DNA of 50,517 nt from Clostridia bacterium (GTDB lineage Bacteria > Bacillota > Clostridia > Oscillospirales > Acutalibacteraceae), in NCBI GenBank assembly GCA_017521925.1, contig JAFXBG010000011.1, positions 1-50,517 on the forward strand. Direction: 5' to 3'. Shown in pieces: positions 26,618 through 34,990 of this stretch; position 1 is the first letter of the stretch, and every line of letters begins with the position of its first letter. The notes under the pieces were generated by a model, which saw only the letters and a program-made list of their open reading frames with translations, had not been told where the DNA came from and searched no databases. Position numbers and translations under genes: made by a program.

Positions 26618-28024
26618 ATGAATTCGGTAAGAATTTCTGACGTAACTTTAAGGGAAGGCACAACCCACAAGGGTGCGACCTTAAGCTTCAAGGAAAAAAT
26701 CGAAATTGCAAAGCTTCTTGACAAGCTTGGCGTTGATGTTATTGAAATGGCAGCTATTGAAAATACTGCCACAGATACCTTACTGCTAAAAACACTATCT
26801 TCTCTCCTTAAAAACTCTCAGCTTGCAGTTGTTGCAGGTACAACAAAAGAACAGATTGACCAGGCTGCTGCGGCTATCAGCACAGCAAAATCAGGCAGAA
26901 TTATTGTTTCACTCCCTACATCAAATGTAAGAATGGAGTACATAAGCCATGCAAAGCCTGCCGCCATGATTGAAAAAATCAAGGACCTTGTGTCGTATGC
27001 TTCTGAGCGTTGTGGCTTTGTTGAGTTTGAGGCAGAGGATGCCACCAGAAGCGAGCATGAATTTTTACATAAGGCAGTAAACGCTGCTTTGGAGGCAGGT
27101 GCAAAGGCTGTAACAATTTGTGACACAGCTTCTGCTTCGCTTCCTTCTGAGTTTGAAGCGTTAATTGCCGGTCTTTATGAGGCTTGCCCCAAGCTTAAAG
27201 ATGTACAGCTTGGTGTTGCTACTTATAATGAGCTTGGTATGGCTAATGCCTGTGCAGTGTCTGCATTTAAGTGCGGTGCTGAATACATTAAAACCTCCGT
27301 TTCTGAAACAAAGCTTAATTCTACTGAGGGCTTTGTTCACCTGATCCGTTTAAGAGGTGAACAGATGGGTGTTTCGGTTGGTCTTAATGTTACAGAACTT
27401 TCCCGTACTGCAACCCAGATTAAAACAATTGCAAAAACACGCAGAGGGGACAATACTCCCTTTGATAATAAAATCGGCGATACTGCAGATATCGCTATCA
27501 GCAAAACCAGTGATATTTCAGAAATCAGCAAGGCTATCAAAGAACTTGGATATACACTTTCTGATGATGATACAGCAAAGGTTTATGAGGCATTCCTCTT
27601 AACTGCCTCTAAAAAAGAGGTTGGTGCAAAAGAGCTTGAGGCTATTGTAGCCTCTGAGGCTTTGCAGGTGCCTCCCACATATAAATTAACCAGCTATGTA
27701 ATTAATTCAAGTAACGTAATTGCTCCTACAGCACACATTGTTGTTGACAAAAAAGGCGAGGAGCTTTGCGGACTTTCAACAGGTGACGGTCCCATTGATG
27801 CTGCACTTTTAGCATTAGAGCAGATTGTAGGCTGCCACTACGAGCTTGACGATTTCCAGATTCAGGCTGTTACAGAGGGCAGAGAGGCTATGGGTGAAGC
27901 TCTTATCAAACTTCGTTTTGACGGTGTTCTTTATTCAGGCCGCGGTATTTCTACCGACATTATGGGAGCAAGTATCAAGGCTTACCTCAATGCTCTTAAT
28001 AAAATCGTATACGAGGAGGACTAA
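26618..28024 (+). CDS. Isopropylmalate/citramalate synthase-like protein lacking the HxH metal motif
   Basis: 468 residues: an HMGL-like DRE-TIM barrel (about 1-280) and a C-terminal LeuA-type allosteric/dimer domain (about 345-465, ending GRGISTDIMGASIKAYLNAL). The family condenses acetyl-CoA with 2-oxoacids in Leu or Ile synthesis. Key differences: the usual TLRDG is TLREG (R12, E13), and the HxHND metal site of LeuA reads V-A201-T-Y203-N204-E, so both metal-ligand histidines are absent. The allosteric domain is retained. It may be a divergent synthase with other chemistry, or a regulatory or scaffolding subunit. First gene after the T-box; RBS AAGGAGA; 2 bp before the fusion gene. Confidence 0.8.
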   Translation: MNSVRISDVTLREGTTHKGATLSFKEKIEIAKLLDKLGVDVIEMAAIENTATDTLLLKTLSSLLKNSQLAVVAGTTKEQIDQAAAAISTAKSGRIIVSLPTSNVRMEYISHAKPAAMIEKIKDLVSYASERCGFVEFEAEDATRSEHEFLHKAVNAALEAGAKAVTICDTASASLPSEFEALIAGLYEACPKLKDVQLGVATYNELGMANACAVSAFKCGAEYIKTSVSETKLNSTEGFVHLIRLRGEQMGVSVGLNVTELSRTATQIKTIAKTRRGDNTPFDNKIGDTADIAISKTSDISEISKAIKELGYTLSDDDTAKVYEAFLLTASKKEVGAKELEAIVASEALQVPPTYKLTSYVINSSNVIAPTAHIVVDKKGEELCGLSTGDGPIDAALLALEQIVGCHYELDDFQIQAVTEGREAMGEALIKLRFDGVLYSGRGISTDIMGASIKAYLNALNKIVYEED

Positions 28025-28026
28025 GA

Positions 28027-30546
28027 ATGAAACTGTCTTTTTCCACCAACGGCTGGAACGGTTTTACTTGGGAAGATTTTTATACAATGGCAAAGGATTT
28101 AGGTTTTGCCGGTATTGAAATTCACGACGTAAGAGAGCAGGCTTTTCAGGGTGCCAATGGCCCCTTAAAGCAGGAGAATGTAACCAAAACAGCCAGAAAA
28201 ATGGCTAACTTAGGTCTTTCAATTCCCTGTATAAACGTTCTTTGCGACATTTCAAATAAAGATAACTTTGATGATAACGTTACTGAGATTATCGAGCATA
28301 TTTCTCTGGCTAAAAAGCTTAACTGTCCCTTCGTAAGGCTTAGGGCAGGTGCTGAGGGCGGTGCGGAGGTTGACGATATCTGTGCAGAGGTTTTAGCATC
28401 TGTAAAAGGTTTTGCAGAAGAAACCGAGGTAGTGATTCTTGTGGAGACTGTTGGTATTTATGCTGACACCAAAAGACTCGCCGACCTTTTGAATCGCTTT
28501 GCCTGTGATAATATCTCAGCACTCTGGGATTTTAACCACCCCTACAGAGTAGGCGAAAGTCCCGAGCAAACCCTTACAAACTTAGGTGCATATGTAAAAC
28601 ACGTACATATAAAAGATTCCGCTACCACTGATGATGGTTTTGAATACCGCCTTATGGGTGAGGGTGATATGCCGATTGAAAGAATGATGCTTTCTCTTCG
28701 TTCTATTAACTACGAAGGTTTCATTTCTTTCGAGTGGCGTAGCGAATGGATAGAGGAAATCGGCGATGCAGGTATTGTGTTCCCTCATTTCATAAATTTT
28801 ATGAGCCGTTTTGAGCCTGCGAAAACCTCTGCTGATACCCTTTATTATAACAAAGCAAAAACCGGTAAATTTGTATGGAAAAAGGAAACTCTTATTAACA
28901 AAACCTTCCCCGAGGTTTTAGACAAGATGGCTGACCTTTTCCCTGACCAGTATGCCTTCAGATACACAACACTTGACTATACCCGTACATATTCCCAGTT
29001 CAGAGATGACGTTGACGAGTTTGCACGTACACTTATTTCCTTAGGTGTAAAAGCAGGCGACAAGGTTGCGGTATGGGCTACCAACGTTCCTCAGTGGTTT
29101 GTAACCTTCTGGGCAACAACCAAAATCGGTGCAGTTTTGGTTACTGTTAATACAGCCTATAAAATTCATGAGGCTGAGTATCTTTTCCGTCAGTCCGATA
29201 CTCATACTTTGGTTATGATTGAAAACTGCCTTGATGCTGACTACGCAGGTATTATGCAGGAGCTTTGTCCTGAGCTTAAAGATACAAAACCCGGTGAGCC
29301 TTTACATTCAAGACGGCTTCCTTTCCTCAGAAACATTATTACAGTAGGCTTCTCAATGCCTGGATGTCTTACATGGGAACAGTCTTTAGGTTTAGCTTCC
29401 AAAGTTCCCCTTGAAGAGGTTAAAAGAAGAGCCTCTTTAATCGACCCCAATGATGTATGTAATATGCAGTATACCTCAGGTACCACAGGTTTCCCCAAGG
29501 GTGTTATGCTTACTCATTATAATATTGTTAACAACGGTAAGTGTATCGGCGACAGAATGGACCTTTCCACTGCTGACAGAATGATGATTCAGGTGCCTAT
29601 GTTCCATTGCTTTGGTATGGTGCTTTCTATGACAGCCGCCATGACTCACGGTGCTCAGCTTTCGCCAATTCCTTACTTCTCAGCCAAGAATTCTTTGGCT
29701 TGTATCAATAACGAGCGAATCACTTGTTTCCATGGTGTTCCCACAATGTTCATAGCGTTACTTGAGCATGAAGATTTCAATAAAACTGACTTTTCTTATG
29801 TCCGTACAGGTATTATGGCTGGTTCACCTTGCCCCATTTCTGTTATGGAAGATGTCGTTAAGAAAATGAATATGTCAGAAATTACAATTGTTTACGGACA
29901 GACTGAGGCTTCTCCAGGCTGTACAATGAGTACAACTACTGACCCTCTTGATATCAGGGTTGGTACTGTAGGCAGAGCATTGCCTCAGATTGAATGTAAA
30001 ATTGTAAATCCTGAAACAGGCGAAGAAATGCCCGACGGTGAAACAGGTGAGTTTGTAGCACGTGGCTACAACATAATGAAGGGTTATTATAAAATGCCCC
30101 AGGCTACAGCCAATGCTATTGACAGCGACGGCTGGCTTCACACAGGCGACCTTGCCTGCAAGAATCCTGACGGCAACTTCCGTATTACAGGCAGACTTAA
30201 GGATATGATTATCCGCGGCGGTGAGAATATTTACCCCAAGGAGATAGAGGAGTTTATCTATACTCATCCTGCAGTCAGCGACGTTCAGGTTATCGGTGTT
30301 CCCGATGAACAGTACGGCGAGGAGATTATGGCTTGTATCATACTTAAAGAAGGTGAAAGCCTTACCGAGGCTGACGTAAAGCGATATGTGCTTGACCATA
30401 TGGCAAAGCATAAGGTACCTAAGTATGTTGATTTTGTCGAAGCTTTCCCCATGAATGCCGCAGGCAAAATTCTTAAGTATAAAATGCGTGAAGACGCAGT
30501 TAAAAAATACAATCTGTCAAAGGCAGATAAAATCGAAACAGCTTAA
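28027..30546 (+). CDS. Fusion: xylose-isomerase-like TIM barrel + AMP-forming acyl-CoA synthetase
   Basis: 839 residues in one uninterrupted frame. Residues about 1-262 form an AP-endonuclease-2/sugar phosphate isomerase-epimerase barrel (STNGWNGFTWEDF start; acidic and His ligands in VETVG, DFNHP, HVHIKD and FEWRSEW). Residues about 275-835 are an acyl-CoA synthetase: YTSGTTGFPKG at 482-492, YGQTEASPG, TGDL, GRLKDMIIRGGENIYP, and catalytic K814 in AAGKILK. The synthetase half would activate a carboxylic acid to acyl-AMP and acyl-CoA. The barrel's substrate is unknown. Being coupled to the LeuA-like gene and followed by ilvE places it in branched-chain metabolism. RBS GGAGGA overlaps the end of the previous gene. 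Confidence 0.85.
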   Translation: MKLSFSTNGWNGFTWEDFYTMAKDLGFAGIEIHDVREQAFQGANGPLKQENVTKTARKMANLGLSIPCINVLCDISNKDNFDDNVTEIIEHISLAKKLNCPFVRLRAGAEGGAEVDDICAEVLASVKGFAEETEVVILVETVGIYADTKRLADLLNRFACDNISALWDFNHPYRVGESPEQTLTNLGAYVKHVHIKDSATTDDGFEYRLMGEGDMPIERMMLSLRSINYEGFISFEWRSEWIEEIGDAGIVFPHFINFMSRFEPAKTSADTLYYNKAKTGKFVWKKETLINKTFPEVLDKMADLFPDQYAFRYTTLDYTRTYSQFRDDVDEFARTLISLGVKAGDKVAVWATNVPQWFVTFWATTKIGAVLVTVNTAYKIHEAEYLFRQSDTHTLVMIENCLDADYAGIMQELCPELKDTKPGEPLHSRRLPFLRNIITVGFSMPGCLTWEQSLGLASKVPLEEVKRRASLIDPNDVCNMQYTSGTTGFPKGVMLTHYNIVNNGKCIGDRMDLSTADRMMIQVPMFHCFGMVLSMTAAMTHGAQLSPIPYFSAKNSLACINNERITCFHGVPTMFIALLEHEDFNKTDFSYVRTGIMAGSPCPISVMEDVVKKMNMSEITIVYGQTEASPGCTMSTTTDPLDIRVGTVGRALPQIECKIVNPETGEEMPDGETGEFVARGYNIMKGYYKMPQATANAIDSDGWLHTGDLACKNPDGNFRITGRLKDMIIRGGENIYPKEIEEFIYTHPAVSDVQVIGVPDEQYGEEIMACIILKEGESLTEADVKRYVLDHMAKHKVPKYVDFVEAFPMNAAGKILKYKMREDAVKKYNLSKADKIETA

Positions 30547-30579
30547 TATTTATAATTTATAGACAAAGGAGAATAAAAA

Positions 30580-31644
30580 ATGCTGGATATCAAAATTACC
30601 AGAACTCAGACTCCTAAAGAGAAGCCTGATCAGAGCAAACTTGGTTTCGGTAAAATCTTTACCGACCATATGTTTATTATGGATTACACAGAGGGCAAAG
30701 GCTGGCACGACCCCAGAATCGAGCCCTACCACAACTTAAGTCTTTCTCCTGCATCAATGGTTTTCCATTATGGCCAGGAAATGTTTGAAGGCTTAAAGGC
30801 TTACCGTGGTGCTGACGGCAAAGCTCGTCTTTTCCGCCCCGATATGAACGGTAAGCGTACAAACGACACTAACAAGCGTCTTTGCATCCCCGAGCTTCCT
30901 GTTGAAGATTTTGTTGAAGCAGTAAAGGCAGTTGTAAAGGTTGACGAGGACTGGATTCCCACAGCTCCCTCCACATCTCTTTACATCCGTCCCTTTATTA
31001 TTGCAACTGACGACTTCCTCGGTGTTGCACCTTCTAAGACATATATGTTCATTATCATCCTTTCACCCTCAGGGGCCTACTACGAAAGCGGTCTTGCTCC
31101 TGTTGGTATCTGGATTGAGGACGATTACGTAAGAGCTGTAAAAGGCGGTATCGGCTTTGCAAAAACAGGCGGTAACTACGCAGCATCCTTAGCAGCTCAG
31201 GTTAAAGCTCACGACGGCGGTTACAGCCAGGTGCTCTGGCTCGACGGTGTTGAGCGTAAGTATATCGAAGAAGTTGGCGCTATGAACATCTTCTTCAAAA
31301 TCGACGGCAAGGTTGTTACTCCTGCTCTCTCAGGTTCAATTCTTCCCGGTATCACAAGAAACAGTGTTATCAATCTTTGCAAGGATTGGGGTCTTGAGGT
31401 AGAGGAAAGAAAAATTTCCGTTGATGAGCTTATCGAAGCTCAGAAGAACGGTAAGCTTGAGGAGTGCTTCGGTTCAGGTACAGCTGCTGTTATTTCTCCT
31501 GTGGGCACACTTCGCTATAAGGACGAGGTAATGACAATCGGTACAGGTGAAACAGGTGAATTAAGCCAGAAGCTTTACGACACAGTTACAGGCATTCAGA
31601 ACGGCACAGTAGAGGATAAGTTCGGCTGGGTTGTGAACGTATGA
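30580..31644 (+). CDS. ilvE: Branched-chain amino acid aminotransferase
   Basis: 354 residues, PLP fold type IV, the longer BCAT form that interconverts Val/Leu/Ile and their 2-oxoacids with 2-oxoglutarate/glutamate. The PLP lysine is K227 in VERKYIEEVGAMN; GGNYAASL precedes it, and SGSILPGITRNSVI and SGTAAVISPVG are the usual cofactor and substrate blocks. RBS AAAGGAG. It sits 33 bp after the synthetase fusion, and its stop overlaps the ATG of the ATPase gene (ATGA), so it is part of the T-box transcript. In this operon it would run toward amino acid synthesis, accepting 2-oxoacids made by the downstream ferredoxin oxidoreductase (inference). Confidence 0.95.
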   Translation: MLDIKITRTQTPKEKPDQSKLGFGKIFTDHMFIMDYTEGKGWHDPRIEPYHNLSLSPASMVFHYGQEMFEGLKAYRGADGKARLFRPDMNGKRTNDTNKRLCIPELPVEDFVEAVKAVVKVDEDWIPTAPSTSLYIRPFIIATDDFLGVAPSKTYMFIIILSPSGAYYESGLAPVGIWIEDDYVRAVKGGIGFAKTGGNYAASLAAQVKAHDGGYSQVLWLDGVERKYIEEVGAMNIFFKIDGKVVTPALSGSILPGITRNSVINLCKDWGLEVEERKISVDELIEAQKNGKLEECFGSGTAAVISPVGTLRYKDEVMTIGTGETGELSQKLYDTVTGIQNGTVEDKFGWVVNV

Positions 31645-32309
31645 TAAAGACCCCTAAAAGAATAACTCTTTTTGCCGGCCACTACGGTTCAGGCAAAACC
31701 AATATCGCTGTTAATTATGCCTTGAAGCTTAAAGAAATGGGAAAGAATGTAGAGATTGCCGACCTTGATATCGTTAATCCCTACTATCGTACCAAAGACA
31801 GCGAAGAAGAGCTTACTAAAGCAGGTATCAGGGTTATATCCTCAGAGTTTGCTAACTCTAACGTGGATTTTCCTGCAATGCCCGGCGAGGCTTACTCAAT
31901 AATCGATAATAAGGATACATACGCAGTCTGCGATGTAGGCGGTGACGACAGAGGTGCCTATGCTCTTGGCAGATTCCGCGAGGGCATAATGGCAGAAGAT
32001 TACGAGATGTATCTGGTAATCAATAAGTTCCGCCCCTTGACCAGCGATGTTGATTCGCTAAAAGAGATTAAAGAAGAAATCGAAGCTGCCGCAGGTATTC
32101 CTTTTACCGCTATTGTAAATAACTCGAATTTAGGCAGAGAAACCACCGCGGAGGCAGTGCTGAGCTCTCTTGAGTATGCTGAAGAGGCAGCTGAAAAGCT
32201 TAACCTTCCCGTTAAGCTTACGGCGGTTCATGAATCTTTATTTGATGAGCTTAAAGATAAAATAGAAAACTTGATGCCATTAGTTTTGCAACAGCGGAAC
32301 TTCTGGTAA
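31641..32309 (+). CDS. ParA/MinD-like P-loop ATPase
   Basis: 222 residues. Walker A GHYGSGKTN near residues 13-21, a switch I-like DLDIVNPYYRT near 43-53, and CDVGGDDRGAYALG near 95-108 in the Walker B position: a SIMIBI-class NTPase. No transmembrane segment. It overlaps ilvE by 4 bp and precedes the ferredoxin and VOR genes. Relatives often sit next to 2-oxoacid:ferredoxin oxidoreductase operons in Clostridia; a role in cofactor or Fe-S assembly or enzyme positioning is possible, but none is established to my knowledge. Confidence 0.75.
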   Translation: MIKTPKRITLFAGHYGSGKTNIAVNYALKLKEMGKNVEIADLDIVNPYYRTKDSEEELTKAGIRVISSEFANSNVDFPAMPGEAYSIIDNKDTYAVCDVGGDDRGAYALGRFREGIMAEDYEMYLVINKFRPLTSDVDSLKEIKEEIEAAAGIPFTAIVNNSNLGRETTAEAVLSSLEYAEEAAEKLNLPVKLTAVHESLFDELKDKIENLMPLVLQQRNFW

Positions 32310-32311
32310 TT

Positions 32312-32357
32312 TTGACAAATGAGTGAGTTTGTTTTATGATATATACATAACCCACTC
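32312..32357 (+). promoter_or_regulatory. Internal promoter with operator-like repeat before the VOR genes
   Basis: TTGACA (32312-32317), 17 bp, TATGAT (32335-32340). Flanking the -10 box are GAGTGAGTT (32321-32329) and AACCCACTC (32349-32357), an inverted repeat with 8 of 9 pairs. The ferredoxin/oxidoreductase genes can therefore be transcribed separately from the T-box transcript; the XRE-cupin protein at 34991 is a candidate ligand-sensing regulator (inference). Confidence 0.65.
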
Positions 32358-32372
32358 TAAGGAGGAAATAAA

Positions 32373-32576
32373 ATGGCAAAGGTTACTTTTGACAAAGACA
32401 GATGTAAAGGTTGTTCTCTTTGCGTAGGTGTATGTCCTAAGGGCATTGTGGCTCTCTCTTCTGAGCTTAACGCAAAAGGCTACCATCCCGCACAGGTTAC
32501 AGCAGAGGAAAACTGCATCGGCTGTGCTTTCTGTGCTACTATGTGTCCCGACTGCGTAATCACAGTTGAGAAGTAA
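32373..32576 (+). CDS. 2x[4Fe-4S] ferredoxin subunit of the 2-oxoacid oxidoreductase (delta)
   Basis: 67 residues with two complete C-x2-C-x2-C-x3-C sets (CKGCSLCVGVCPKG and CIGCAFCATMCPDC), the separate delta subunit of VOR/KOR-type enzymes. It wires the thiamine-diphosphate subunit to free ferredoxin. RBS AAGGAGG; first gene after the internal promoter; 14 bp before the alpha subunit. Confidence 0.92.
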   Translation: MAKVTFDKDRCKGCSLCVGVCPKGIVALSSELNAKGYHPAQVTAEENCIGCAFCATMCPDCVITVEK

Positions 32577-32590
32577 GGAGGATAAGTTTT

Positions 32591-33652
32591 ATGGCAGATA
32601 AAGTATTGATGAAAGGTAACGAGGCTATGGCTGAAGCCGCTATTATGGCAGGCTGCCGTCACTACCTTGGTTATCCTATTACACCCCAGACAGAAATCGC
32701 CGCTTATATGAGCAAGCGTATGCCTAAGGTAGGCGGTACATTCTTACAGGCAGAAAGTGAAATTTCCGCTATTAATATGGTTATAGGCGTAGCCGCAGCA
32801 GGTAAAAGAGCTATGACATCTTCTTCAAGCCCCGGTATTTCTCTTAAGGGCGAGGGTCTTTCTTACCTTGCAGGTTGCGACCTTCCTGCTTTTGTTGTTA
32901 ACGTTCAGCGTGGCGGCCCCGGTCTTGGCGGTATTCAGCCTTCTCAGGCAGACTACTTCCAGGCTACCCGTGGCACATCCCACGGTGACTATCATATGAT
33001 TGTTCTTGCTCCTAACTCAGTTCAGGAAATGGTTAACCTTACTTTCCAGGGCTTTGATATGGCAGACAAGTACAGAATGACAGTTATGCTTCTTGCAGAC
33101 GGTACAATGGGTCAGATGATGGAGCCTGTTTCCCTTGATATGGGCGAGGTTAAGTCTTACGACAAGCCCTGGGCAGTTACAGGTACAAACTGCGAAAGAG
33201 AGCACAACATTGTTAACTCTCTTTTCTTAAAGCCTGAGCTTTTGGAGCAGAAGAACTTCGAGCGTTTTGAGCGTTACGCTTACATCGAAGAAAATGAGGC
33301 AATGTATGAGGAATACCTTATGGATGATACCGAGGTTTGTATCGTAGCTTACGGTATTTCTGCAAGAATTGCAAAGAACGCTATTGATGCCGCACGTGCA
33401 AAGGGCATCAAGGTTGGTATGTTCAGACCCATTACACTCTGGCCTTTCCCCAAGAAGGAAATCAGAGCTATTGCAGACAGAGTTAACTCTTTCATCAGCG
33501 TTGAGCTTTCCATGGGTCAGCTTATTGAAGACGTTAAGCTTTACACAGAATGCACAAAGCCTGTTTACCTCTGTAACCGTACAGGCGGTATGATTATGAC
33601 TCCCGAAGAGGTTCTGGCTAAGATTGAAGAAGCAGTAGGAGGTAATAAATAA
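32591..33652 (+). CDS. vorB: 2-oxoacid:ferredoxin oxidoreductase alpha subunit (VorB-type)
   Basis: 353 residues, pyrimidine-binding/transketolase-like subunit. KGNEAMAEAA at the start, GYPITPQTEI near 28-37, QAESEISAINMVIGVAAAGKRAMTSS-type block near 55-78, and NVQRGGPGLGG near 98: typical of VOR/KOR alpha chains, closest in feel to the short VorB type. The complex interconverts a 2-oxoacid plus CoA and the acyl-CoA plus CO2 with ferredoxin; it is reversible, so it can carboxylate. The ilvE and acyl-CoA synthetase neighbours favour branched-chain 2-oxoacids over 2-oxoglutarate, but that is inference. The stop overlaps the beta ATG (TAATG). Confidence 0.9.
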   Translation: MADKVLMKGNEAMAEAAIMAGCRHYLGYPITPQTEIAAYMSKRMPKVGGTFLQAESEISAINMVIGVAAAGKRAMTSSSSPGISLKGEGLSYLAGCDLPAFVVNVQRGGPGLGGIQPSQADYFQATRGTSHGDYHMIVLAPNSVQEMVNLTFQGFDMADKYRMTVMLLADGTMGQMMEPVSLDMGEVKSYDKPWAVTGTNCEREHNIVNSLFLKPELLEQKNFERFERYAYIEENEAMYEEYLMDDTEVCIVAYGISARIAKNAIDAARAKGIKVGMFRPITLWPFPKKEIRAIADRVNSFISVELSMGQLIEDVKLYTECTKPVYLCNRTGGMIMTPEEVLAKIEEAVGGNK

Positions 33653-34407
33653 TGGCAGTTGTATTCGAAAAGCCTAAGGCATTAACTGATGCTACACTTC
33701 ACTATTGCCCCGGCTGTACTCACGGTATTATTCACCGCCTTGTTGCCGAGGTTCTTGACGAGCTTGGCGTTCAGGGCAAAACAGTAGGTATCGCATCCGT
33801 TGGTTGCTCAGTTATGTCCTACGATTATTTTGATGTTGATATGGTTCAGGCAGCTCACGGCCGTGCTCCTGCAGTTGCTACAGGCGTAAAGAGAGCTAAC
33901 CCCGAGAACATCGTTTTCACATATCAGGGTGACGGCGACCTTGCCGCTATCGGCACTGCTGAGACAGTTCACTCAGCCGCAAGAGGCGAAAACATCACAA
34001 TTATTTTCGTAAATAATGCAATTTACGGTATGACAGGCGGCCAGATGGCTCCCACAACTCTTCCCGGTCAGGTTACTCAGACCTCTCCCTACGGCAGAGA
34101 TACAAACACAGTAGGCTTCCCCTTAAAGGTTTGTGAGCTTCTCTCAAACGTTGACGGTGCCACATATCTTGAGCGTGTTGCAGTAAATAACGTAAAAAAC
34201 GTAAAGGCTGCTAAAAAGGCTATTAAAAAAGCATTTACATATCAGACAGAGGGCAAGGGCTTTACTCTTATCGAGGTTCTTTCCACTTGCCCCACAAACT
34301 GGGGTCTTACACCTCCCAATGCTCTTAAGTGGCTTGAGGAGAATATGATTCCTTATTATCCCTTGGGTGTATACAAGGATAAATACGCAGAGGAGGAGAC
34401 TAAGTAA
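33652..34407 (+). CDS. 2-oxoacid:ferredoxin oxidoreductase beta subunit (thiamine diphosphate)
   Basis: 251 residues. CPGCTHGIIHRL near 19-30 carries family cysteines, and GDGDLAAIG followed by NNAIYGMTGGQMAPTT is the thiamine-diphosphate/Mg site. VorA/KorB type. It overlaps the gene before and the gene after through TAATG, so alpha, beta and gamma are translated as a coupled set. Catalyses decarboxylation of the oxoacid, or carboxylation in reverse. Confidence 0.93.
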   Translation: MAVVFEKPKALTDATLHYCPGCTHGIIHRLVAEVLDELGVQGKTVGIASVGCSVMSYDYFDVDMVQAAHGRAPAVATGVKRANPENIVFTYQGDGDLAAIGTAETVHSAARGENITIIFVNNAIYGMTGGQMAPTTLPGQVTQTSPYGRDTNTVGFPLKVCELLSNVDGATYLERVAVNNVKNVKAAKKAIKKAFTYQTEGKGFTLIEVLSTCPTNWGLTPPNALKWLEENMIPYYPLGVYKDKYAEEETK

Positions 34408-34943
34408 TGACTACTAATATGCTTATTGCAGGCTTCGGCGGTCAGGGTATCCTTTTTACAGGTAAGTTCCTTGCTTACGAAGGCCTTTTAGAGGGCAGAG
34501 AGGTAAGCTGGCTTCCTTCCTACGGTCCTGAAATGCGTGGCGGTACTGCTAATTGCTCCGTTATCCTTTCCGATACTCCCGTAGGTTCTCCCATTGTATC
34601 TAATCCTGACACACTTTTAGTTATGAACTTACCTTCCCTTGATAAGTACGAGGATGCCACCCAGGCAGGCGGCAAGATTTTTGTTGACTCTGCACTTATC
34701 GGCAGAAAGGTAAACCGTACTGATGTAGAGGCTTTCTACATCCCCGCAACAAAGCTTGCATCTGACGAAGGACTTACAGGTCTTGCAAATATGATTCTTT
34801 TAGGCTTCGTTATCAAGCACACAAACGTTATTCCTTTTGAGAATATCGAGCGTGCTTTAACTAAGGTAGTTCCTGCTTCCAAGCAGCACCTTATTGAGTC
34901 TAACAGAAAAGCATTAGAGCTTGGCTACAACTACGAGGGCTAA
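34407..34943 (+). CDS. 2-oxoacid:ferredoxin oxidoreductase gamma subunit
   Basis: 178 residues, the CoA-binding POR/KOR gamma domain. GFGGQGILFTGKFLAYEG near 9-26, SYGPEMRGGTANCSVILS near 41-58 and LANMILLGFVIK near 130 are the family blocks. The last member of the four-subunit set; 47 bp later comes the regulator. Confidence 0.93.
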   Translation: MTTNMLIAGFGGQGILFTGKFLAYEGLLEGREVSWLPSYGPEMRGGTANCSVILSDTPVGSPIVSNPDTLLVMNLPSLDKYEDATQAGGKIFVDSALIGRKVNRTDVEAFYIPATKLASDEGLTGLANMILLGFVIKHTNVIPFENIERALTKVVPASKQHLIESNRKALELGYNYEG

Positions 34944-34990
34944 TCCTCATAAAATAAGCTCAAAATTTATAGTATAAGGAGATAACCGCT

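Noticed and set aside
28027-30546. Assembly chimera joining two genes
   Set aside because: The linker is in frame, codon use is uniform, and no start with ribosome site precedes the synthetase half; I treat it as a true fusion, while noting it should be confirmed in other genomes.
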